A stretch of DNA of 64,000 bases from an uncultured Alphaproteobacteria bacterium (GCA_937995535.1 CALKJU010000046.1:1-64000), one strand, 5' to 3'. Positions 32,227 to 43,423 are shown, numbered from the stretch's first letter. Numbers and translations are program-made. Notes: a model not told the origin generated them from the sequence alone.

Positions 32227-32951
32227 ACGCTGCTCCGCCGAAACCCGAACATGACATAGACCGCCAGCAGGGCGGCCGCCAGCCCGTACCAGGTCACGGC
32301 GTAGCCCAAGTGGTTGTTGGGCAGCCTCAGGGGCAGCGGCAGCGGTCGCGGCAGCTCGGCCCCCGTGTCGCTGGCCTCGAGCGTCAGCACGAGGGGCAGC
32401 ACCTCCGCTCCGAGCGCGGCTTCGAGCGCCGGCAGGTCGTACCAGTACCAGCGCCGCCGCTCCGGTTCGTTGGCGGGCGTGAAGGGTCCGGCCCGGTCCG
32501 CGCCGTGAGCGCGGACCCGGCCGGTCAGGGTGAGCGGGCCGGCCGGCTCGAGGTCGGACGGCGTGGCCGGGGGCAGCAGCTCCGCCGGCAGCCAGCCCCG
32601 CTCGACCAGCAGCAGCGTGCCGTCGGCGAGCGCCAGCGGCGTCACCAGCCGCGCCCCGACCCGACCCGTCTGGGCGACGGTCCCCATGGCGAAAGCCAGA
32701 TCGTGCCGGTAGGTCCCTTCGGCCGACGCGGCACGGAAGTCCGCCGTCGCCGGGTCTGCGAGCAGGTCGGGGAGCGGCACCGGCGCCGCGCTGGCCCGCG
32801 CCTCGGCGGTGGCGATCAGCTCGTTCTTCCACTGCAGGCGGCGTACCTGCCAGGTGCCGAGGGCGAGCAGCACGATCAGCGCCACGGCGGTGCAGACCGT
32901 GAGGAGCACGCCGGGCCGGAAGCGTGGCGTCGCCAGATCAGCGCCGGTCAC
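32223..32951 (-). CDS. SURF1 family cytochrome oxidase assembly protein
   Basis: A 242-aa protein with the two-helix SURF1 layout: an N-terminal helix (LLTVCTAVALIVLLALGTWQVRRLQWK), a periplasmic domain with VERGWLP and RWYWYDLPAL, and a C-terminal helix (NHLGYAVTWYGLAAALLAVY). It assists heme a insertion into subunit I. Start is GTG at 32951, overlapping the DUF983 gene by 14 bp. Confidence 0.92.
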   Translation of the reverse strand: MTGADLATPRFRPGVLLTVCTAVALIVLLALGTWQVRRLQWKNELIATAEARASAAPVPLPDLLADPATADFRAASAEGTYRHDLAFAMGTVAQTGRVGARLVTPLALADGTLLLVERGWLPAELLPPATPSDLEPAGPLTLTGRVRAHGADRAGPFTPANEPERRRWYWYDLPALEAALGAEVLPLVLTLEASDTGAELPRPLPLPLRLPNNHLGYAVTWYGLAAALLAVYVMFGFRRSSV

Positions 32952-33303
32952 GGGCCCCAGCGCCTCGGACGCGGTACTGGATGCCGACCAGCAGGCCTCG
33001 GGTCGGGCGCAGCAGCGCGAGGCACAAGCCGAGGGCCAGAGGCAGCCAGACCACGAGGTGGAGCCAGATCGGCCACGCATAGCGGATCTCGACGACCAGG
33101 GCGGCGCCGACGACGAGGATCCCCACCGCCAACACGATCAGCGCGAACGGGTCCTCGGCGCCCCCGGGTGGCGCAAGCTCCGTCCCGCACACGCTGCAGC
33201 GCGGTGCCAGTCGGATGAAGCCGTCGAACAGCCGGCCCTGGCCACAGGCCGGACAGCGCCCGGCGAGACCACGACCCGCCGCCGACCCGCCGCCTGCGCT
33301 CAC
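32938..33303 (-). CDS. DUF983 protein of the cytochrome oxidase operon
   Basis: A 121-aa protein with an N-terminal zinc-ribbon-like part (RCPACGQG, then CSVCG) and two membrane helices. DUF983 genes are regular members of alphaproteobacterial cox operons, probably with an assembly role. The GTG at 33303 overlaps the ctaE stop as GTGA; no ATG is available at this position. Confidence 0.88.
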   Translation of the reverse strand: MSAGGGSAAGRGLAGRCPACGQGRLFDGFIRLAPRCSVCGTELAPPGGAEDPFALIVLAVGILVVGAALVVEIRYAWPIWLHLVVWLPLALGLCLALLRPTRGLLVGIQYRVRGAGARDRR

Positions 33304-34169
33304 CCGACCGGCGTGGTGGTGAAGCGCAGACTGCCACCCCACCAGTACACCCAGACGAACAGGAACAGCCACACCACGTCGACGAAGTGCCAGTACCAGG
33401 CGGCGGCCTCGAAGCCGACATGCTTGTCGGGGCGGAAGGTGCCGTACCAGGCGCGCATCATGCAGACGATCAGGAAGGTCGTGCCGACGATCACGTGAAA
33501 GCCGTGGAACCCGGTCGCCATGTAGAAGGTCGAGCCGAAGATCCCGGACTGCAGGGTGAAGCCCTCGTGGATCGCGTGGACGTACTCGTAGACCTGGAAC
33601 AGCGTGAAGGTGACACCCAGCGCGACGGTCAGCGCCAGCGCCTTGAACGCGGTCTGCTGGTCGTTCTCACGGATCGCGTGATGCGCCCATGTGACCGTCG
33701 CCCCGGACAGCAGCAGGATCAGCGTGTTGAGAAACGGGATGTCGAACGCCGGGACGGGCTCGATCCCCTCGGGCGGCCAGGACACCGCGTAGGTCTCCGG
33801 CGGGACCAGGGCACCCCAGAAGAACGCCCAGAAGAAGGCGAAGAAGAAGAACACCTCGGAGGTGATGAAGAGGACCATGCCGATGCGCAGGCCGCGCGAC
33901 ACGACGGCCGAATGGTCGCCGCGGGACGATTCGCGCAGCACGTCCCGCCACCACCGGACCATCACGTAGGCGACGCCGAGGAAGCCCAGCAGCACGACCC
34001 ACGGCCCGGCCGCCGCGCCGTGCATCCACATCACCCCGCCGCCGGTCAGCAGCAGCGCGGCGATCGAGCCGATCAGCGGCCACGGGCTCGGATCGACCAG
34101 ATGGTAGTCATGCTTGGGCTTGTGGTGCGCGTGATCGCCGTGATGGGCGACATCGGCGGTGGCGGCCAT
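33300..34169 (-). CDS. ctaE: Cytochrome c oxidase subunit III
   Basis: A 289-aa integral membrane subunit with seven helices. The His-rich N-terminus (HHGDHAHHKPKHDYHLVDPSPWP), GMVLFITSEVFFFFAFFWAFF and TGFHGFHVIVGT blocks are diagnostic. It stabilises the catalytic core and lines the oxygen entry path. Separated by 26 bp from ctaG. Confidence 0.96.
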   Translation of the reverse strand: MAATADVAHHGDHAHHKPKHDYHLVDPSPWPLIGSIAALLLTGGGVMWMHGAAAGPWVVLLGFLGVAYVMVRWWRDVLRESSRGDHSAVVSRGLRIGMVLFITSEVFFFFAFFWAFFWGALVPPETYAVSWPPEGIEPVPAFDIPFLNTLILLLSGATVTWAHHAIRENDQQTAFKALALTVALGVTFTLFQVYEYVHAIHEGFTLQSGIFGSTFYMATGFHGFHVIVGTTFLIVCMMRAWYGTFRPDKHVGFEAAAWYWHFVDVVWLFLFVWVYWWGGSLRFTTTPVG

Positions 34170-34195
34170 TCTCGGCTCTCCCGATCCCCTGCGGC

Positions 34196-34759
34196 TCAGC
34201 TCATCGGCTCGGCGCGGCGCCGGCGCAGCTCGGCGGTCGCCTCGCGATCGACGAAGAAGGTATAGGACAGGACCATCTGCTTGACGTCGCGCGCGTCCGG
34301 GTCGTCGAGGATCGCCGGATCGACGAAGAACGACACGCCCATCTCGATGCGCTCGCCGGGCTCCAGCGTCTGCTGCTCGAAGCAGAAGCACTGCAGCTTG
34401 TTGAAGTAGGCCCCGACCTTGTGCGGCGTGACGTTGAACACGGCGGTGCCGACCACCGGCTCGCTGCCGCGGTTGACGGCCTCGTAGAATACCAGCCGAT
34501 CCTCGCCGGGACGGACGCTGACGCTGCGCTGCAGCGGCTGGAAGGCCCAGGGCAGATCGGGTGCCACATCGGCGTTGAAGGCGACCGTGATCGGCGCGCC
34601 GCCGACCCGCTCCGGCGGCGCGCTCGCCGCGCGGGTCGTCCCGCCATAGCCGGTGACCTGGCAGAACAGGCGGTAGAGCGGCACCGAGGCGGCGGTCAGC
34701 CCGACCATGGCGAGGATGATGGTCGAGAGCAGCAGCGCGGTCCGCCGGTTGCGCCCCAT
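34196..34759 (-). CDS. ctaG: Cytochrome oxidase copper chaperone CtaG/COX11
   Basis: A 187-aa single-pass protein that delivers copper to the CuB site of subunit I. It has an N-terminal helix and the copper-binding KLQCFCFEQQTLEPGE motif (CFC), followed by MGVSFFVDP. ATG at 34759 is used; a GTG four codons upstream (34771) would overlap the coxF-like stop as GTGA, as in other gene pairs of this operon. Confidence 0.94.
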   Translation of the reverse strand: MGRNRRTALLLSTIILAMVGLTAASVPLYRLFCQVTGYGGTTRAASAPPERVGGAPITVAFNADVAPDLPWAFQPLQRSVSVRPGEDRLVFYEAVNRGSEPVVGTAVFNVTPHKVGAYFNKLQCFCFEQQTLEPGERIEMGVSFFVDPAILDDPDARDVKQMVLSYTFFVDREATAELRRRRAEPMS

Positions 34760-34767
34760 GGCGCCGC

Positions 34768-34890
34768 TCACGGCCCGCCCATCCGCACCAGGCTGACGAC
34801 GAAGAACAGCACCACCAGCGCGACCAGGGCCAGGGCCAGCGCGACGTTCTTGGTCCGCTGCCGGCGGAGCTGCTCGGGCGTCGGGCGCAT
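34768..34890 (-). CDS. Very small CoxF-like membrane protein
   Basis: A 40-aa protein (starts MRPTPEQLRRQRTKNVALAL, ends VRMGGP) with a basic N-terminus and one membrane helix. It sits exactly between ctaB and ctaG, where alphaproteobacterial cox operons carry a tiny CoxF-type gene. It starts 3 bp after the ctaB stop on the same strand. Short length makes it easy to miss; role unknown, probably assembly. Confidence 0.75.
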   Translation of the reverse strand: MRPTPEQLRRQRTKNVALALALVALVVLFFVVSLVRMGGP

Positions 34891-34893
34891 CGC

Positions 34894-35829
34894 TCAGGGT
34901 GTCCATCCGCCGGCCACCGCGCGATCGATCGCCATGAACAGGAACAGCACGAACAGGTGCGCGAGGGAGAAGCGGAACGTCCGCAGCGCCGCGGCGTCGG
35001 TCCCGGTGCGCCACAGAGCCCAGGCATGGCCGACGAAGATCGCACCGAGCGCGAGTGCTGCCGCGCCATAGATCCAGCCCAGAGCACCCAGCAGCGTCGG
35101 CAGGAGCGCCACGGGCAGGAGCAGGACGGCGTAGGCGAGGATCTGGCGCCGGGTCGCCGCGGCCCCTGCGGTCACCGGCAGCATCGGCACGCCGACGCCC
35201 GCATAGTCGCCGCGCCGGTAGAGCGCGAGCGCCCAGAAGTGCGGCGGTGTCCAGAGGAAGATGATCGCCGCCATGACCAGGGGCAGGGCGTCGACGCTGC
35301 CGGTGGCGGCGGTCCAGGCGATCACCGGCGGCACGGCGCCCGCGGCGCCGCCGACGACGATGTTCTGCGCGTGCCGGCGCTTGAGCCACATCGTGTAGAC
35401 GGCGACGTAGAAGAGGATCGTGCCGGCGAGCAGCGCGGCAGCCACCCAGCCCACGGCGAGGCCCATCGTCATCACCGCGAGGATGGCGAGCGCGACGCCG
35501 AGCGTCAGCGCGTCGGCCGGGTCGATGCGGCCGGCCGCGGTCGGGCGCTGGCGCGTCCGCGCCATGCCGCGGTCGATGTCGTGGTCGTACCAGTTGTTGA
35601 TCGCCGCGGCGGCGCCGGCGCCGGTCGCGATGCACAGCATCGTCGTCACCGCGAGCACGGGGTGCAGCTCGCCCGGGGCCAGATAGAGCGCGACCCAGGC
35701 GGTCACGAGCACCAGCTGCATGACGCCCGGCTTCATCAGCAGCCAGAAGTCACGCAGCTCGGATCCCGCGCCACCCGCCGCCGGGGCGGCCAGTGTCCGC
35801 GGGCTCACCGGCTCGATGCCGACCGTCAT
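34894..35829 (-). CDS. ctaB: Protoheme IX farnesyltransferase (heme O synthase)
   Basis: A 311-aa UbiA-family prenyltransferase with about nine membrane helices. The two Asp-rich motifs are present (NNWYDHDIDRGMARTRQRP and the later YRRGDYAGVGVPMLP). It adds a farnesyl group to heme b, feeding CtaA. ATG at 35829 is used; a GTG directly before it is possible. It starts 10 bp after the ctaD stop. Confidence 0.95.
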   Translation of the reverse strand: MTVGIEPVSPRTLAAPAAGGAGSELRDFWLLMKPGVMQLVLVTAWVALYLAPGELHPVLAVTTMLCIATGAGAAAAINNWYDHDIDRGMARTRQRPTAAGRIDPADALTLGVALAILAVMTMGLAVGWVAAALLAGTILFYVAVYTMWLKRRHAQNIVVGGAAGAVPPVIAWTAATGSVDALPLVMAAIIFLWTPPHFWALALYRRGDYAGVGVPMLPVTAGAAATRRQILAYAVLLLPVALLPTLLGALGWIYGAAALALGAIFVGHAWALWRTGTDAAALRTFRFSLAHLFVLFLFMAIDRAVAGGWTP

Positions 35830-35839
35830 CACGCGCCGC

Positions 35840-37456
<1,617 letters not shown>

Positions 37457-37473
37457 TCAGCTCGGCGCGTGGC

Positions 37474-38310
37474 TCAGTCGGCGAAGGCGGCCGTGGCGGC
37501 GACGGCGATCCCGCCGTCGACCCGCGCGAACCGCGTCTGCGCCTCGGCCACCCAGGCCTCGAAATCCTCCTTGGACAGCGCCTCGACCGCGATCGGCATG
37601 AAGCCGTGGTTGGCGCCGCATAGCTCGGAGCACTGCCCGTAATAGACCCCGGGCTCGCTAATGTGCAGCCACAGCTCGTTGAGGCGGCCGGGCACCGCGT
37701 CGACCTTCACGCCCATCGACGGCATCGCCCAGCTGTGCAGCACGTCCGCTGCGGTGACCAGGACCCGGATGTTGGTCCCGACCGGCAGCACGACGCGGTT
37801 GTCGGTCTCCAGCAGGCGGTACTGCCCCTCGGCGATCTCCTCGTCGGGGACCATGATGGCGTCGAAGGTGAAGTTGCCGTGATCGGGGTACTCGTAGGTC
37901 CAGTACCACTGATGCCCGATCGCTTTGACCGTCAGCTCGGTCTCCGGCAGGCGATCTTGATAATACAGCAGCTTGAACGACGGGATGGCGATGATCACCA
38001 GGATCAGCACCGGCACCGCCGTCCAGACGACCTCGAGCAGCGTGTTGTGAGTGCGCCGCGACGGCACCGGATTGCGGCTCTCGCGGAAGCGCACGCAGGT
38101 GTAGACCAGGAGCGCCAGCACGAACAGGGTGATCAGTGTGATCACCCACAGCAGCAGGTTGTGGAAGCTGTGGACGCGCTCGGCGATCGGGCTGGCCGCC
38201 GGCTGCAGGCCGAGCTGCCAGGGCTCAGGCGCCGCCGCGGCAGCGGCCCCGGCGACCAGGAGCGCGCCCAGCACGATGGTCAGCTTGAATGGCAGCAACC
38301 GCGTCGTCAT
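37474..38310 (-). CDS. ctaC: Cytochrome c oxidase subunit II
   Basis: A 278-aa subunit with a cleavable signal peptide (AGAAAAAAPEP near residue 25), two membrane helices and a cupredoxin domain. The CuA site is intact (LHSWAMPS His; CSELCGANHGFM with two Cys, His, Met). No fused cytochrome c domain, so this is an aa3-type cytochrome c oxidase. First gene of the operon. The 260 bp upstream, shared with the divergent gene at 38571, contain a 7-bp hairpin (38342-38358) but no clear promoter. Confidence 0.96.
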   Translation of the reverse strand: MTTRLLPFKLTIVLGALLVAGAAAAAAPEPWQLGLQPAASPIAERVHSFHNLLLWVITLITLFVLALLVYTCVRFRESRNPVPSRRTHNTLLEVVWTAVPVLILVIIAIPSFKLLYYQDRLPETELTVKAIGHQWYWTYEYPDHGNFTFDAIMVPDEEIAEGQYRLLETDNRVVLPVGTNIRVLVTAADVLHSWAMPSMGVKVDAVPGRLNELWLHISEPGVYYGQCSELCGANHGFMPIAVEALSKEDFEAWVAEAQTRFARVDGGIAVAATAAFAD

Positions 38311-38341
38311 GCGTGGCCCGACCGATTGGATGGTTGATGGC

Positions 38342-38358
38342 GCGCGACCCAGTCGCGC
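38342..38358. other. Hairpin in the ctaC leader region
   Basis: GCGCGAC-CCA-GTCGCGC is a perfect 7-bp inverted repeat with a 3-nt loop, 32 bp before the ctaC start on the minus strand. It could be an operator or a leader structure. The rest of the 260-bp divergent region 38311-38570 shows nothing else convincing. Confidence 0.3.
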
Positions 38359-38570
38359 CTTCTGACCGGCGTCGCGGGAGCGAACGCACAGCGTCCGCTA
38401 GCGCAGGATATGGGCCGCCCCAAGGGCTTGCGCGTGACAGAGTGTCGCAACGCGGCGGTCGGCACGCGGGCGCGTTAACCGAGGCTTCACGGGCCGAGAG
38501 CTAAGGACTGGGGGGACGCCGTGGGACAGCGGCCGCACGGCGGCGGCGGCGTCGAGCGGGGAACGAAACG

Positions 38571-39083
38571 ATGCGTGTGTCGAGGCGTGGTGTGTTGGCC
38601 GGGCTGATGCTGCTCGGCCTCGTGGCGGGACCGGCGATGGCGGGTGCCCTGCCCGTGCCGAAGGGCAAGGTGATCCTGCGCATCGAGGGCAACATCGCGC
38701 AGCGCAACGCACCGGACGCGGCCGAGTTCGACGCCGAGATGCTCGAGTCGCTGGGGCTCGTCGAGCTGGTCACGCGCACGCCCTGGACCGAGGGTGAGGT
38801 GCGGTTCTCGGGCGTCTCGCCGAAGGCCCTCCTGGCTGCGGTCGGCGCCGCCGGGAGTACGGTCGACGCGGTCGCGCTCAACGACTACCGGGTCGAGATC
38901 CCGATGCGCGACATCGATACGCTGGGGCCGCTCCTGGCGACCCGGATCGACGGCCGGCCGATGCGGGTCCGTGACAAGGGCCCGCTCTGGTTGGTCTATC
39001 CCTGGAGCCAGCGTCCCGAGCTCGACACCATCGAGTATCAGAGCCGGTCGATCTGGCAGATCAAGACCCTGGTCGTGCGCTGA
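38571..39083 (+). CDS. Small exported molybdopterin-binding-fold protein
   Basis: A 170-aa protein with an N-terminal signal (RRGVLAGLMLLGLVAG ... AMA|GA). The core resembles a shortened oxidoreductase molybdopterin-binding (SUOX-like) fold: VTRTPWTEGEVRFSGVSPKALL, ALNDYRVEIPMRDI and KGPLWLVYPWS. The conserved Cys that ligates molybdenum in true enzymes is absent (no Cys in the protein), so it may be a sensory rather than catalytic version. Such genes often precede a GGDEF or GGDEF-EAL sensor, as here, 41 bp downstream. Confidence 0.78.
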   Translation: MRVSRRGVLAGLMLLGLVAGPAMAGALPVPKGKVILRIEGNIAQRNAPDAAEFDAEMLESLGLVELVTRTPWTEGEVRFSGVSPKALLAAVGAAGSTVDAVALNDYRVEIPMRDIDTLGPLLATRIDGRPMRVRDKGPLWLVYPWSQRPELDTIEYQSRSIWQIKTLVVR

Positions 39084-39124
39084 GCACAGGCCGGCGCAGC
39101 GCCGAGCCCCGGCGGCTCCACCCG

Positions 39125-41509
39125 ATGCGCGGCCATCGCGTCGCCGCCGGCACGCGCCTCGCGCTCGCCATCGCGGTGGTCATGTTCATGACCGCGATGC
39201 TGGTCAGCCTGGTCCGCCTCGAGGCCCAGCGCGAGGCCGATTCGCGGGTCGACCGGCTGGGCATCTGGTCGACCGCGCAGGCCCAGACGCAGCTCGCCCG
39301 GTTCCAGGTCGCCGTCGAGCGCTACGTGACCGGCGCCGCGGAGGTCGGCGCCGACGAGCTGGTCGATGCGTTCGAGCTGCTGTGGAGCCGCATCCCGCTG
39401 CTCGCGACCAAGAACCGGCCGGGCCTCGACGTCACGCCGGGGCTCGAGATCGCCTCGGTGATCGAGCGGCTCGACGCGGTCCTGGCGGAGGCCGAGCCGG
39501 ACGTGCTGCGGCTCGCCCGCGGTGGCCGCGAGGAGGTCTACCACCGGGTCACCCAGGCGATGCAGGCGGTCGATCGGCTGCTCGCCGATCTCAACCAGAA
39601 GATCCATGACGAGCGGCTCGCCGCCGAGCTCGAGAAGCAGATCCGCGTGGCCGCGCTCTACCGCGGCCTGCTGGTCTCGCTGCTGGCCCTGCTGATCAGC
39701 GGCGGGACCCTGATCGCCCTGCTCGACCGGGAGACGCGCCGCGCGCGGCGGCTCGCGGTGGTCGCGGACGAGGCGCACGCCGCCGCCGCGGCCGTGAGCC
39801 GCGATCTGCAGGCGGTGATCGACGCGGTGCCGGCGGCGATCACCGCGACCGACCGGCAGGGCCGCTACCTGTTCATGAACCGCTTCCAGGCCGACCTCCT
39901 GGGTGTGGCGCCGGAGCAGGCCGTAGGCCGCCTGCCGAGCGAGCTGGGCCTCGACCCGGCCGTCGACGCGGAGCTGCGCGCGGTCGCCGAGAGCGGCCGG
40001 GCGATGCCGTTCGTCGAGCAGGTCGAGCAGGACAGCAGCGGGCGCCGGCGGACGCTGCTGACCAGCAAGGTCCCGGTGCGCGACGCCACCGGCGAGGTCG
40101 TGCGCGTGGTCCACGTCGCGCTCGACATCACCGAGCGCAAGCTCGCCGAGGAGCAGGCCCGCCATCTCGCCCACCACGACGCCCTGACCGGGCTGCCGAA
40201 CCGGGCGTTCCTCACCGAGGCGCTGCATCGCGCGCTCGCCCGCGCCATCCGCAGCGGCCAGGGCATCGCCCTGCACCTCATCGATCTCGACCGCTTCAAG
40301 GAGATCAACGACACGCTCGGGCACCCGGCGGGCGACGCGATGCTCGTCGAGGTCGCGGCGCGGATGGCCTGCTGCATCCGCGAGGGCGACACGCTGGCGC
40401 GGATGGGTGGCGACGAGTTCGCGATCCTCCAGGAGGGCCTGCTCGACCCCGGCGAGGCGGCGTCGATGACGCAGCGCCTGCTGGCCGCGCTGGCCGCGCC
40501 GATCCGCCTCGCCGGGCAGGAGATCACGAGCGGCGCGAGCATCGGCGTGGCGCTCGGGCCGGCCGACGGGAACGAGGTCGCCGAGCTGATCCGCCACGCC
40601 GACCTCGCCCTCTATCGGGCGAAGAGCGACGGCCGCAACCTCGCCCGGTTCTACGAGCCGGCGATGAACCTGCAGCTGCGCGACCGGCTGGAGCTCGAGC
40701 AGGCGCTGCGCGCGGCGCTCGCCGCCGAGGCCTTCGAGCTGCACTACCAGCCCAAGTACCGTCTCGCCGACGACCGGCTCGTCGGGGTGGAGGCGCTGAT
40801 CCGCTGGCGTCACCCGGAGCGCGGGCTGGTGCCGCCGGACCGGTTCATCGCGCTCGCCGAGGACACCGGGCTGATCGTGCCGCTCGGCAACTGGGTGCTG
40901 CGCGAGGCCTGCCGGCAGGCGCGCCGCCTGCGCGATCTCGGCCTGCATGCGGGGCGCATCGCCGTCAACCTGTCGCCCGAGCAGCTGCGCCGCCAGGACG
41001 TCGTGGCGGCGGTCGAGGACGCGCTCGCCGCGGCCGATGTCGACGCCAGCCTGATCGAGCTGGAGTTGACCGAGAGCCTGCTCGTCCGCGACGCCGAGCA
41101 CGCGCTGCGGGTGATGCGCGATCTCAAGGCGCTCGGGGTGAGCCTCGCGCTCGACGATTTCGGCACCGGCTACTCGGCGCTCGCCTATCTGCAGCGCTTC
41201 CCGTTCGATACGCTCAAGATCGACCGCGGCTTCGTCTGCACGCTCGACGAGCCCGGTGGCTCGTCGCTGCGGATCATCGAGGCGGTGGTCCGGCTCGCGC
41301 ACGGCCTCGGCCTCGCGGTCGTGGCCGAGGGCGTCGAGACGGCGCAGCAGCGCGACACCCTGCAGGCGATCGGCTGCGACCAGGTGCAGGGGTACCTCTA
41401 CTCGCGGCCGGTCGAGGCGCCGCGGCTCGTGGAGCTGCTCCGCGGGCCGCCGGCGCCACCGCGCGGCCCGCTCCGCCGCACGGCGGCCCTGGCCGAGGCG
41501 GTCGCCTGA
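39125..41509 (+). CDS. Membrane GGDEF-EAL c-di-GMP enzyme with PAS domain
   Basis: A 794-aa protein. Two membrane helices (about residues 11-29 and 179-200) flank a periplasmic helical sensor; then a PAS domain (about 220-340), GGDEF domain (428-432 GGDEF intact, with a RxxD inhibitory site, REGD, upstream) and EAL domain (EAL at 556-558, plus LDDFGTGYS and EGVET). All residues for both synthesis and hydrolysis of c-di-GMP appear present. The signal may come from the molybdopterin-fold protein encoded just upstream; that is inference. Confidence 0.94.
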   Translation: MRGHRVAAGTRLALAIAVVMFMTAMLVSLVRLEAQREADSRVDRLGIWSTAQAQTQLARFQVAVERYVTGAAEVGADELVDAFELLWSRIPLLATKNRPGLDVTPGLEIASVIERLDAVLAEAEPDVLRLARGGREEVYHRVTQAMQAVDRLLADLNQKIHDERLAAELEKQIRVAALYRGLLVSLLALLISGGTLIALLDRETRRARRLAVVADEAHAAAAAVSRDLQAVIDAVPAAITATDRQGRYLFMNRFQADLLGVAPEQAVGRLPSELGLDPAVDAELRAVAESGRAMPFVEQVEQDSSGRRRTLLTSKVPVRDATGEVVRVVHVALDITERKLAEEQARHLAHHDALTGLPNRAFLTEALHRALARAIRSGQGIALHLIDLDRFKEINDTLGHPAGDAMLVEVAARMACCIREGDTLARMGGDEFAILQEGLLDPGEAASMTQRLLAALAAPIRLAGQEITSGASIGVALGPADGNEVAELIRHADLALYRAKSDGRNLARFYEPAMNLQLRDRLELEQALRAALAAEAFELHYQPKYRLADDRLVGVEALIRWRHPERGLVPPDRFIALAEDTGLIVPLGNWVLREACRQARRLRDLGLHAGRIAVNLSPEQLRRQDVVAAVEDALAAADVDASLIELELTESLLVRDAEHALRVMRDLKALGVSLALDDFGTGYSALAYLQRFPFDTLKIDRGFVCTLDEPGGSSLRIIEAVVRLAHGLGLAVVAEGVETAQQRDTLQAIGCDQVQGYLYSRPVEAPRLVELLRGPPAPPRGPLRRTAALAEAVA

Positions 41510-41535
41510 GGGCGCCCGGCCGCCGGGGAGCGCCC
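41510..41535. terminator. Strong hairpin between convergent genes
   Basis: GGGCGC-CCGG-ccg-CCGG-gga-GCGCCC folds into a two-part stem starting at the last base of the GGDEF-EAL stop codon and ending 19 bp before the fhs stop. No T-tract is present. It may act as a bidirectional terminator. Confidence 0.38.
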
Positions 41536-41554
41536 GCCGGCGGTCGCGGCCGGA

Positions 41555-43249
41555 TCAGAACAGGCCCTCGATCTCGCCCCGCGCGTCGAGACGGATCGAT
41601 TCCGCCGCTGGCACCCGCGGCAGGCCCGGCATGGTCATCACCTCGCCGCAGATCACGACCAGGAACTCGGCCCCGCCGGCGACGCGCAGCTCGCGGATCG
41701 GCACGACGTGCCCGGAGGGTGCGCCCTTGAGGTTGGGATCGGTCGAGAAGCTGTACTGGGTCTTGGCGACGCAGAGCGGCAACGGGCGATAGCCCTGCTC
41801 GTCGAGCTCGCGGAACCGGGCGCGCAGCGCCTTGTCGGCGATGATGTCGGCGGCGCCATAGATCTCGGTGGCGATCGTCCGCATCTTGTCCCAGAGCGGC
41901 ATGTCGTCCGGGTAGAGGAGCCGGAAGCCGCGCCCGTTGCGGGCCGGCGGCCGCTCGCACAGGCCCGCGACGGCCTCGGCCAGCGCGGTGATCCCCGCCG
42001 AGCCCTCCGCCCAGTGGCGGCAGACGATCGCCTCGATGCCGAGCTCCTCGCGGCAGTAGGCGGCGACGAGCTGGTGCTCGCCGTCGCGGTCGCTGGCGAA
42101 GTGGTTGAGCGCCACGACCGCCGGCACACCGAACTTCCGCACGTTGCCGACATGCCTTGCGAGGTTGGCGAGGCCCTTGCGCAAGGCGCCGGGATCCTCG
42201 CGCCCGAGCTCCTCCTTGGTCAGCCCGCCATGCATCTTCAGCGCGCGGACCGTCGCCACGATCACCGCCGCGTCCGGCACCAGCCCCGCCTTGCGGCACT
42301 TGATGTCGAAGAACTTCTCCGCCCCCAGGTCGGCGCCGAAGCCGGCCTCGGTGACGACATAGTCGGCGAGGCGCAGCGCGGTGCGCGTGGCCATCACCGA
42401 GTTGCAGCCATGCGCGATGTTGGCGAACGGCCCGCCATGGACGAAGGCCGGGCTGCCCTCGAGCGTCTGCACCAGATTGGGCATCAGCGCGTCGCGCAGC
42501 AGCACCGCCATCGCGCCGGCGGCCTTGAGGTCGGCCGCCCTGACCGGCTGCTTGGCCCGGGTCCAGCCGACGATCATCCGCCCGAGGCGCTCCTCCAGCT
42601 CGGCCAGCCCGCCGCTCAGGCAGAACACCGCCATGACCTCGGAGGCGACGGTGATGTCGAAGCCGTCCTCGCGCGGGAAGCCGTTGGCCACGCCGCCGAG
42701 GCCGGAGACGATCTGGCGCAGCGCGCGGTCGTTCATGTCGACGACCCGCCGCCAGGCGATCCGCCGCAGGTCGAGGTCGCACGCGTTGCCCCAGTAGACA
42801 TGGTTGTCGACCAGCGCGGCGAGGAGGTTGTGCGCGCTGCCGATGGCATGGAAGTCGCCGGTGAAGTGCAGGTTGATGCTGTCCATCGGCACGACCTGGG
42901 CGTGGCCGCCGCCGGCGGCTCCGCCCTTCATGCCGAAGCACGGGCCGAGCGACGGCTCGCGCAGGCAGATCGCCGCCCGGCGGCCGATCCGGTTGAGCCC
43001 GTCGCCGAGGCCGACCGTGGTGGTCGTCTTGCCCTCGCCGGCCGGGGTCGGGTTGATCGCCGTGACCAGCACCAGCTTGCCGGCCGGGCGGTCGCGCAGC
43101 CCGTCGACGAAGGCGAGATCGAGCTTGGCGATGTGCCGGCCGTAGCGGTGCAACGCCGTATCCGGTACGCCCAGCCGCTCCGCCACCGCCTCGATCGGGC
43201 GCAGCCGTGCCGCGCGCGCGATCTCGATGTCGGACGCCATCTCCGCCAT
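41555..43249 (-). CDS. fhs: Formate-tetrahydrofolate ligase
   Basis: A 564-aa ATP-dependent enzyme making 10-formyl-THF from formate. The [19 protein letters not shown]-loop, [18 protein letters not shown], the [10 protein letters not shown] block and [12 protein letters not shown] are all diagnostic, and the length is standard. ATG at 43249 or 43240 may be the start. Single-gene unit; the 174 bp upstream are shared with the divergent MFS gene and contain nothing clear. Confidence 0.97.
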   Translation of the reverse strand: MAEMASDIEIARAARLRPIEAVAERLGVPDTALHRYGRHIAKLDLAFVDGLRDRPAGKLVLVTAINPTPAGEGKTTTTVGLGDGLNRIGRRAAICLREPSLGPCFGMKGGAAGGGHAQVVPMDSINLHFTGDFHAIGSAHNLLAALVDNHVYWGNACDLDLRRIAWRRVVDMNDRALRQIVSGLGGVANGFPREDGFDITVASEVMAVFCLSGGLAELEERLGRMIVGWTRAKQPVRAADLKAAGAMAVLLRDALMPNLVQTLEGSPAFVHGGPFANIAHGCNSVMATRTALRLADYVVTEAGFGADLGAEKFFDIKCRKAGLVPDAAVIVATVRALKMHGGLTKEELGREDPGALRKGLANLARHVGNVRKFGVPAVVALNHFASDRDGEHQLVAAYCREELGIEAIVCRHWAEGSAGITALAEAVAGLCERPPARNGRGFRLLYPDDMPLWDKMRTIATEIYGAADIIADKALRARFRELDEQGYRPLPLCVAKTQYSFSTDPNLKGAPSGHVVPIRELRVAGGAEFLVVICGEVMTMPGLPRVPAAESIRLDARGEIEGLF

Positions 43250-43423
43250 GCTGCGCTCCCCTCATCGGCCGCGGCGACGTGATCGCGCCCGGCGGCCGGT
43301 TGCCTGTCCGAAAGCGCCACATGCCGTCGCGGCGGCGCACGGTCCGGAGCGCGGGGCCAGCCGCCCTGGCACGCCGCGCCACGCTGCGCCATAACCGGCG
43401 CCGGGGCCAGCAGGGACGGAACG

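Noticed and set aside
43250-43423. Possible folate-responsive riboswitch upstream of fhs
   Set aside because: No conserved riboswitch core could be recognised in the 174-bp divergent region.
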